Source: JBQCHF01 sp051953655
GTDB lineage: Bacteria; Actinomycetota; Actinomycetes; Motilibacterales; Motilibacteraceae
Reading direction: 5' to 3'
NCBI GenBank assembly: GCA_051953655.1
Contig: JBQCIO010000264.1
Location: 1-20,329 of the forward strand
Length of the DNA stretch: 20,329 nucleotides
Shown here: positions 15,466 to 20,329 of the stretch, piece by piece
Layout of the letters: each line of letters begins with the position of its first letter
How positions within the stretch are numbered: the stretch's first letter is position 1
The notes under the pieces: generated by a model
What the model was told of the DNA's origin: nothing
Seen by the model: only the letters and a program-made list of their open reading frames with translations
The model's database searches: none
Translations under genes and position numbers: made by a program

Positions 15466-16115
15466 AGGTCTCCGGCACCGCCCGGCTGGCTGCCCCGGTG
15501 GACCGGGTCTGGGCCGCCCTCAACGACCCCGCCGTGCTGGTGCGCACGATCCCGGGCTGCGAGCAGCTCGAGCAGGTGGGACCGGACAGCTACCGGATGA
15601 CCGTGACCGCCGGCGTCGCCTCGATCAAGGGCACCTACCTCGGCGACGTCGTGCTCACCGACCAGCAGCCCCCGTCCTCGTTCCTGCTCAAGGCCAGCGG
15701 TTCGGGCGCGCCGGGGACCGTGAGCGCCGACGTCCGGGTGGAGCTGGCTCCCGACGGCGATGCCGGGGTCACCGTGCTGCGCTACGACGCCGACGCGGTC
15801 GTCGGCGGTCCGGTCGGCGGGGTCGGCCAGCGGGTGCTCACCGGCGTGGCCAAGAAGACCGCGGGGGAGTTCTTCAAGGCCGTCGACGACGTCCTGGCCG
15901 GCCGGGTGCCGGAGGCGATCCCGCTCGCGGTGCCGGCTGCTGCGCCTGCTGGCGCAACGGGTCCCGCGGAGGCGGCCACCGTGTTCCGTGCGCCCGCCCC
16001 GGTAGCCGCCCCCGGTCTCACCGGCGACCGCTTCGTGCAGGGCGCCGTGTTCGGGGCGACCGTGGCGCTGCTCGGCGCGCTCGTCGGCGGCTTCGTCGCC
16101 CGTCGGCGGGGCTGA
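15462..16115 (+). CDS. CoxG-like SRPBCC protein with C-terminal membrane anchor
   Basis: The 217-aa product has a CoxG/SRPBCC lipid-binding-type domain (about residues 1-145, starting MKVSGTARLAAPVDRVWAAL with the typical IPGCEQLE and KGTYLGDV segments). An Ala/Pro-rich linker follows, then one C-terminal membrane helix (about 193-213, ending in RRR). CoxG accompanies CO dehydrogenase, recruiting it to the membrane, and mycobacterial CoxG has been reported to bind menaquinone. An equivalent role for this hydroxylase would link substrate oxidation to the respiratory chain. The ATG at 15462 overlaps the large-subunit stop in an ATGA, and AGGAGAGG lies upstream. Family and topology are firm; the electron-transfer role is inferred. 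Confidence 0.88.
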   Translation: MKVSGTARLAAPVDRVWAALNDPAVLVRTIPGCEQLEQVGPDSYRMTVTAGVASIKGTYLGDVVLTDQQPPSSFLLKASGSGAPGTVSADVRVELAPDGDAGVTVLRYDADAVVGGPVGGVGQRVLTGVAKKTAGEFFKAVDDVLAGRVPEAIPLAVPAAAPAGATGPAEAATVFRAPAPVAAPGLTGDRFVQGAVFGATVALLGALVGGFVARRRG

Positions 16116-16118
16116 CCG

Positions 16119-17039
16119 GTGCGCGCGTTCACCGCCGCAGCGGTGCAGATCGCACCCTTGCCCGGACCGCTGACGCCCGAGGTCGTGGCCGACAACTGCG
16201 CCAAGGCGGTGCACTGGGTCGAGCGGTGCGTGGCGACGACGGGTGCGGAGCTGGTGGTGCTGCCCGAGTCGGCCTCCACCGGCTTCACGCCCGACTGCTC
16301 CACCGAGCGGCTGTGGGACCTCGTCTCCGAGGTCCCTGGCCCGGTCACCGCGCCGCTGCAGGACGTCGCCCGCCGGCTCGGCGTCCACCTGGTGTGGGGC
16401 ACCTACGAGCGCGGGGCCGAGCGGGGCGTGGTGCACAACTCCGCCGTGCTCATCGGACCGTCCGGAGACGTCCTCGGCGTCTACCGCAAGACGCACCCGT
16501 TCTGCACCGAGCTGCGCTCGCGCGGCGGGTGGGTGGTGCCCGGCGACGAGGTGCGCGTCGTCGACACCGACCTCGGCCGGATCGGCATGATCATCTGCTT
16601 CGACGGCGACTACCCAGAACTGTCCCGCATCCAGGCGGTGCAGGGCGCCGAGGTCATCGTGCGGCCGTCGGCGCTGCTGCGCTCGGCGGACATCTGGGAG
16701 CTCACCACCCGAGCCCGCGCCTACGACAACCACGTCTTCGTGGTGGGGGCGAACTGCACCGGCACCGACCCGGCCGGGGTGCTCTACTTCGGCAACTCGA
16801 TGATCGTCACCCCGGTGGCCGAGGTGGTCGCCAGGGCGGCCTCGCACGAGTGCTGGGTGTCCGCCCGGCTCGACCCGGCCACGGCGATGGCCTCGTTGAC
16901 CCCCGGATCCTCGGTGCCGCAGGTGTTCGACCACCTCGCCGACCGCAACCTCGACCTCATCACCCGCTACGCCGACGACCTCGCCCGCCCCGCCGCGACC
17001 TCGTTCCCGCACGGAGGTCCTTCCTCGCACGGGAAGTGA
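16119..17039 (+). CDS. Nitrilase-superfamily carbon-nitrogen hydrolase
   Basis: The 306-aa product has the Glu-Lys-Cys triad of the nitrilase superfamily: Glu50 in LPESASTGF, Lys124 in YRKTHPF and Cys160 in ICFDGDYPE. The length fits single-domain amidases or N-carbamoyl hydrolases of this superfamily rather than NAD synthetase fusions. Such enzymes hydrolyse amides, nitriles or N-carbamoyl groups through a thioester on the cysteine. The GTG at 16119 lies three bases after the CoxG stop, so it is the last gene of the Mo-hydroxylase operon. That position suggests it cuts a linear amide or ureide made downstream of ring oxidation. Oxamate, a carbamoyl amino acid or a ring-opened pyrimidine are all possible; the sequence does not choose among them. 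Confidence 0.88.
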   Translation: MRAFTAAAVQIAPLPGPLTPEVVADNCAKAVHWVERCVATTGAELVVLPESASTGFTPDCSTERLWDLVSEVPGPVTAPLQDVARRLGVHLVWGTYERGAERGVVHNSAVLIGPSGDVLGVYRKTHPFCTELRSRGGWVVPGDEVRVVDTDLGRIGMIICFDGDYPELSRIQAVQGAEVIVRPSALLRSADIWELTTRARAYDNHVFVVGANCTGTDPAGVLYFGNSMIVTPVAEVVARAASHECWVSARLDPATAMASLTPGSSVPQVFDHLADRNLDLITRYADDLARPAATSFPHGGPSSHGK

Positions 17040-17055
17040 CCGGCACACTGCCCCG

Positions 17056-17724
17056 GTGGGGGGAACTCGTCGCCGTGTCGCGACGCTCCGGCTGGTCTCG
17101 GCTCTCGTCGTGCTGGCGCTCGCGGTCGGCGGCGTGGAGCTGCGGTCGTGGTGGCGGGACCGGCCGCCGGTGGCTGCGGTCGACGTCCGTGCTAGCGGGC
17201 AGGTGGAGGTGGTCCGGCCCGAAGCCGCCCAGCAACGACTGGACGAGCTCGCCGGCGTCGGGCGGCTGAGCGCCCTGAGCCCGGGCGGCAGCGGGACCGA
17301 TCAGGAGCTCGTCGGACAGGTCACGGTGGCCTCGCCACCCGTCGCGGACAAGGACACGGAGCTGGCGCTCTTCGTCATCGACCGCCGCCGCGGCACCGTG
17401 CTGTCGGTCCTCAACGGCGTCGGACCGGAGCGCTCGAACCTCGGCCCCGGCTGGGACGGTCGCTACGACCTCGTCGCGGCCAACTACCCCTGGCTACGGG
17501 CCCTCGCCTCCGTCCCGGAGCCCGGCGGCAGCGGGTGGACGGATCCCGGCATGGCCCTGAGCATGCACGCGTCGCTGCCGGCGAGCGTCACCTTCGTCGG
17601 CCTCCCGTCGCCCGACGCCCTGCCGATCACCGACCCGGCGAGCCAGCTGACCGTGGCCCTCGCCCTGGTCGGGAACCGCGACGACGGGCCGGTGTACTGG
17701 GCCAAGCGCGTGGACCTGCGCTGA
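17056..17724 (+). CDS. Membrane-anchored protein of unknown function
   Basis: I do not recognise this 222-aa protein. It has a basic N-terminus (TRRR), one hydrophobic segment (about residues 13-28) that would act as a signal anchor, and then a soluble domain likely outside the membrane. No Cys lipobox, catalytic motif or repeat is seen. The soluble part has a WDGRYDLVAANYPW stretch (144-157) and Gly/Ser-rich turns. The GTG at 17056 has no ribosome site; CACACT ends six bases before it, a weak match to a leaderless -10. It lies 16 bases after the nitrilase stop, so read-through from the catabolic operon is possible, but nothing in it suggests a catabolic role. It converges on the lipoprotein gene with a 30-base gap. 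Confidence 0.75.
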   Translation: MGGTRRRVATLRLVSALVVLALAVGGVELRSWWRDRPPVAAVDVRASGQVEVVRPEAAQQRLDELAGVGRLSALSPGGSGTDQELVGQVTVASPPVADKDTELALFVIDRRRGTVLSVLNGVGPERSNLGPGWDGRYDLVAANYPWLRALASVPEPGGSGWTDPGMALSMHASLPASVTFVGLPSPDALPITDPASQLTVALALVGNRDDGPVYWAKRVDLR

Positions 17725-17754
17725 CCTCGAGACGCTCCTTGGCGATCGGCCGCC

Positions 17755-18420
17755 TCACTCGTGCTGCTCGGCCTGCACGTCGACGACGACCCGGGTGGGG
17801 TTCGTCAGCGTGAACACGCGGAACGGCACCTTGTGGTCGATGCCGACTCCGAAGCTCAGGACCGCCTCGAAGTCCCCGATCACCCGCACCTCCTTGATCG
17901 AGGGCAGGTCCGGCAGCAGGCGCCGCGGACCGGTGTAGCTGCTGGGCGTGGACCCCTCGGTGGCCTGGAACGTCGTGTCCGTCGTGGCGCCGCGCAGCAC
18001 GACGTGCAGGCTCGCGTCACCCTCGAGGGAGAGGGTGCGCCCGGACGGGTCTTCGACCACCTGACCGACGTAGTCCACCCGGTAGCCGGGCGCCGCGCCG
18101 TCGAGCTGGAACACCACCCGGTCGTAGCCGGGGTGATGGGCGACGCGCATGGCGGTCAGCAGCGAGGCCGGGGTCGGCATGCCCGGCTTGACGACCGGCC
18201 CGAGCGTGCCGACGAAGGCCGGTGTCGGCTCGGCAGCGGTCGACGGCGCCGGGGTCTGGGTCGAGGGGGCGGGTGACGTCGAGGTCGGTGACGTCGTCGG
18301 CAGCGGGCTGCTGGTCGCGACCGGGCCGGCACTCCCGCCGCCGCAGGCCGCGAGCCCCAGCACGGTGGAGCAGACAGCCGCGAGGAGAAGGGCAGAACGA
18401 CGAGATCGAGTGGTGCTCAC
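17755..18420 (-). CDS. AMIN-like domain lipoprotein
   Basis: The 221-aa product begins with a basic stretch, a hydrophobic core and the lipobox LAAC (Cys26), so it should be a lipid-anchored surface protein. A Thr/Ser/Pro-rich linker (about 32-68) leads to a domain (about 75-215) resembling the AMIN-like domain of actinobacterial lipoproteins. Typical pieces are HPGYDRVVFQLDG, a YRVDYVG strand and a closing RVVVDVQ strand. AMIN domains in other proteins help localise cell-envelope enzymes; this variant has no proven function. The GTG at 18420 has no convincing ribosome site, and an ATG at 18427 is in another frame. An array of four 8-bp repeats lies about 48 bases upstream. Confidence 0.85.
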   Translation of the reverse strand: MSTTRSRRSALLLAAVCSTVLGLAACGGGSAGPVATSSPLPTTSPTSTSPAPSTQTPAPSTAAEPTPAFVGTLGPVVKPGMPTPASLLTAMRVAHHPGYDRVVFQLDGAAPGYRVDYVGQVVEDPSGRTLSLEGDASLHVVLRGATTDTTFQATEGSTPSSYTGPRRLLPDLPSIKEVRVIGDFEAVLSFGVGIDHKVPFRVFTLTNPTRVVVDVQAEQHE

Positions 18421-18467
18421 GCTTCATGCCACACCCGAAGAGCGCACCTGACCCGGGACTTTCGCCT

Positions 18468-18499
18468 GTTCACCGGTTCACCGGTTCACCGGTTCACCG
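18468..18499. repeat. Four perfect tandem copies of an 8-bp unit (GTTCACCG)
   Basis: GTTCACCG is repeated four times without error over 32 bases and is followed by GG. The array lies between the end of the acetyltransferase gene (18518) and the start of the lipoprotein gene (18420), both on the minus strand. It is therefore upstream of the lipoprotein, in its likely promoter region. Because 8 is not a multiple of 3 or of a helical turn, gain or loss of a unit would shift promoter spacing. Confidence 0.95.
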
Positions 18500-18517
18500 G
18501 GGGAGAGTCGCGCCTCG

Positions 18518-19006
18518 TCAGCCACCCGGTCTGCTGAGCAGGACGGCCGGGAACCACCGGGGGTCGGAGAACTCGACCCGGCCGACCTCGGTGAACCCGA
18601 GCCCGGCGTAGTACCTGCGCAGCCTCTCGTTCGTCTCCACGCAGTCCAGCCTCAGCCAGGCCCGCCCTCGTGCGGCCGCCCGCTCACCCGCCCACCCGAG
18701 AAGGTCGGCACCCAGACCGCGCGGAGCGCGCGCACGGTCGGTCACCAGCCCGTGCACGTAGAGCGCGTCGCCGTCGTCGGGGCCCCACACCTCCGGGTCA
18801 TTGTCGAGCAGGCGGAGTGCTCCGACGAGCGCACGGCCCTGTCGGCGGACCCACCAATGCCCGGCCATCACCTGCTCGTGCACTTCGGCGAGCGTGACTT
18901 CCCCCGGCATCCACTGGGCGATGCCGAGGCCGAGGAGCCAGCGAGCGGCGGCCTCGCGTAGTGACAGGATGCTCGCTGCATCGTCCGGCCTGGCGCGTTC
19001 GAGCAC
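18518..19006 (-). CDS. GNAT family N-acetyltransferase
   Basis: The 162-aa product has a GNAT fold. It starts with ERARPDDAAS and has the VHGLVTDRARAPRGLGADLL segment (motif A, acetyl-CoA binding, with RGLG) and the C-terminal NERLRRYYAGLGFTEVGR pattern (motif B). It would transfer an acetyl group from acetyl-CoA to an amine; the substrate cannot be told. The frame stays open far upstream, but that part is antisense-frame noise inside the HNH gene, and similarity begins at VLERARPDD. The GTG at 19006 is chosen because TACGGT ends seven bases before it, the leaderless pattern, and no ribosome site is visible. It starts 14 bases after the HNH gene stop. It appears unrelated to the catabolic locus. 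Confidence 0.85.
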   Translation of the reverse strand: MLERARPDDAASILSLREAAARWLLGLGIAQWMPGEVTLAEVHEQVMAGHWWVRRQGRALVGALRLLDNDPEVWGPDDGDALYVHGLVTDRARAPRGLGADLLGWAGERAAARGRAWLRLDCVETNERLRRYYAGLGFTEVGRVEFSDPRWFPAVLLSRPGG

Positions 19007-19020
19007 ATCGGCGACCGTAG

Positions 19021-20329
19021 CTAGAAGGGGAAGTCCTCGTCCTGCGTAGCGCTGACCCACGTGCCGGTGCTGCTCGGCTGGACGTCGACCGTCTCCCGCT
19101 CGGTGAGGGGTGGGTCGGTCAGGGGGTAGGTGTGGCCGGAGGGCATGCGCAGGACGCGCCGCGTCTCGCCGTGCTCGTCGTGCTCGGTGTCGATGCTGGT
19201 GACGCCCATGGTCTTCAAGATGTGGCAGAAGCGGCAGCGGGGCGGGAGGTTCGTCGCCGCGGTCGGTCCGCCCTGGGAGTGGGCTTTCTCGTGGTCCAGG
19301 TCGCATCGGATGGCGGGGTTGCCGCAACCGGGGGTGGAGCAGCGTTCGTGCTTGGTCATGGCCCAGTCGCGGATGGCTTGGGTGGGTTCGTAGGTGTCGA
19401 CGGCGAGCAGCTGGTGGTGCTTGTCGACCAGGGCGATGCGCCAGCGTTTCTCGGCGAGGACGAGGTCTCGGGCGACGTCGGCGGGGACGGGTCCGTGCCC
19501 GCGCAGCAGGCCGGGTTCGGCGGCCTTCTGCCCGTCGGCGGCGAACAGGGCCTCGGCGAGCATGACGACGACGGGTAGGACGGCGCGGCCGTGGGCGGTG
19601 GGTGCCCCGGTCCATGGGACGGGCACCTGGGGTGCGGCGGCGAGGACGTCCTGGACGGCGGCCAGGCCGGGCAGCGGTTCCTGGCCGTCCGGCGTGGTCG
19701 GGAGCAGCGGGTTCGCCGTCGTCTCCTTCTCGTTCTGTGCTGCGGCCTCAGCGTCTGTGGTGCCCTGGGCGGTGACGGCGGCGGTGCCGCCGTTGAGGTA
19801 GGCCGAGGCCAGGTCGACGGCGGCGTCGGCGCGCCAGGCGGCGATGCCCCGCTTGTCATCGAGGCCCTGTCGTTTGGCGTGCTCGCGCATCGCGCGGGCG
19901 CGGGCGTCGATGGCGAGCCAGATGGTCTGCCCGCCCACGGCCGGGGTGTTGATGACGACGTCGGTCATGCCGTCACCGGCGTCGTCCACGCGCACGTTCC
20001 TGCGCGCCGCGGCCCGGGCGCGATCCTCGTCCGGTTCGGGCCCGCGCACCCGCAGCACCTGCCGGCGGACGGAGTCGCGCAGGGAGGTGGTGGTGCGGTC
20101 GGTGCGCTTGCCCGGGGCAGGCAGCGCGCCGGAGCGCGCGAGTCCGGCCTCGATGAGGCCGCACTCGGTGTCGGTGCACTGCTCGGTGCCGCGGAACACG
20201 ATCCGGGCGTGCTCGACGCTGATCGCCCCGCGCTCCAGCGCCGCCTTCGTGACCGGGAGGCGTGCGTTCAGCGCGCGGGCGAGGTCGACCAGGGCGTCGG
20301 CCTCGCGGCGGGTCAGCGTCAGGGCGAGG
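19021..20329 (-). CDS. DUF222/HNH endonuclease family protein (13E12-like), 5' end outside the window
   Basis: The visible 435 residues have a DUF222 region (LTLTRREADALVDLARALN at the window edge, then AISVEHARIVF) and a C-terminal HNH nuclease domain. The HNH part reads CSTPGCGNPAIRCDLDH, then GGPT, then NL and CRFCHILKT, with paired cysteines as in zinc-supported HNH folds. The frame is open from the TAG at 19021 to the right edge, so the start lies beyond 20329. The GTG at 20199 is internal because the DUF222 sequence continues upstream of it. DUF222-HNH proteins, including the mycobacterial REP13E12 group, are multi-copy in actinomycete genomes; their biological role is unclear. The middle of the protein is Ala/Thr-rich and variable. 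Confidence 0.9.
   Translation of the reverse strand, partial: LALTLTRREADALVDLARALNARLPVTKAALERGAISVEHARIVFRGTEQCTDTECGLIEAGLARSGALPAPGKRTDRTTTSLRDSVRRQVLRVRGPEPDEDRARAAARRNVRVDDAGDGMTDVVINTPAVGGQTIWLAIDARARAMREHAKRQGLDDKRGIAAWRADAAVDLASAYLNGGTAAVTAQGTTDAEAAAQNEKETTANPLLPTTPDGQEPLPGLAAVQDVLAAAPQVPVPWTGAPTAHGRAVLPVVVMLAEALFAADGQKAAEPGLLRGHGPVPADVARDLVLAEKRWRIALVDKHHQLLAVDTYEPTQAIRDWAMTKHERCSTPGCGNPAIRCDLDHEKAHSQGGPTAATNLPPRCRFCHILKTMGVTSIDTEHDEHGETRRVLRMPSGHTYPLTDPPLTERETVDVQPSSTGTWVSATQDEDFPF

Noticed and set aside
11568..16115. Form I carbon monoxide dehydrogenase (coxMSLG)
   Set aside because: The large subunit lacks the AYxCSFR loop that marks form I CO dehydrogenase and instead has YRGAGRP. 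The permease, PucR and nitrilase neighbours also point to an N-heterocycle.
18468..18499. CRISPR array
   Set aside because: The units are 8 bases and directly adjacent with no spacers. It is a simple tandem repeat.
19356..19859. Separate genes overlapping the DUF222/HNH gene in other frames
   Set aside because: They are Arg/Pro/Ser-rich shadows with no domain, while the minus-strand frame has both DUF222 and HNH signatures.
1..20329. tRNA, rRNA, insertion sequences or attachment sites
   Set aside because: I found no cloverleaf-like sequence, rRNA segment, transposase or long terminal inverted repeats. The DUF222/HNH gene is the only element with a possible mobile flavour, and its borders are not visible.

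Overview
The window is GC-rich DNA with strong G/C third positions, GTG and TTG starts, chains of 4-base gene overlaps and several starts that look leaderless. This fits a high-GC actinomycete. The mix of cell-wall-binding repeat 2 proteins, a DUF222/HNH protein and an AMIN-like lipoprotein would suit a soil actinomycete such as the Geodermatophilaceae, but the genus is a guess.

Layout: (a) 1-2506, two tandem minus-strand paralogous secreted proteins of the cell-wall-binding repeat 2 family. (b) 2636-7864, a minus-strand operon read from right to left: a DUF2877/AllH-like protein, an FdrA/AllF-like protein and a DUF1116/AllG-like protein, joined by 4-base overlaps, then a CynX/NimT-type MFS transporter after a 104-base gap. 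(c) 7865-7898, a 34-base divergent promoter region. (d) 7899-9686, a PucR-type regulator on the plus strand. (e) 9687-10023, a gene-free leader with several perfect inverted repeats. (f) 10024-11484, an NCS2 uracil/xanthine-type permease followed by a strong hairpin. (g) 11568-17039, a plus-strand operon encoding the FAD, [2Fe-2S] and molybdopterin subunits of a xanthine dehydrogenase-family hydroxylase, a membrane-anchored CoxG-like protein and a nitrilase-superfamily amidohydrolase. (h) 17056-20329, apparently unrelated genes: an unknown membrane-anchored protein, a lipoprotein, a GNAT acetyltransferase and a DUF222/HNH nuclease that runs off the right edge.

The central block, 2636-17039, reads as one accessory nitrogen-catabolism locus under a PucR regulator. 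The permease would import a purine, pyrimidine or similar N-heterocycle. The Mo-hydroxylase would oxidise it, perhaps passing electrons to the membrane through CoxG. The amidohydrolase would cut a linear amide or N-carbamoyl intermediate. The AllFGH-like complex would remove a carbamoyl group by phosphorolysis, as oxamate carbamoyltransferase does in E. coli allantoin fermentation. No allantoin-pathway enzyme and no carbamate kinase (AllK) is present, and the flanking genes look unrelated. The set therefore differs from the known allantoin clusters, and its substrate is open. This locus is the best candidate for an undescribed system in the window.
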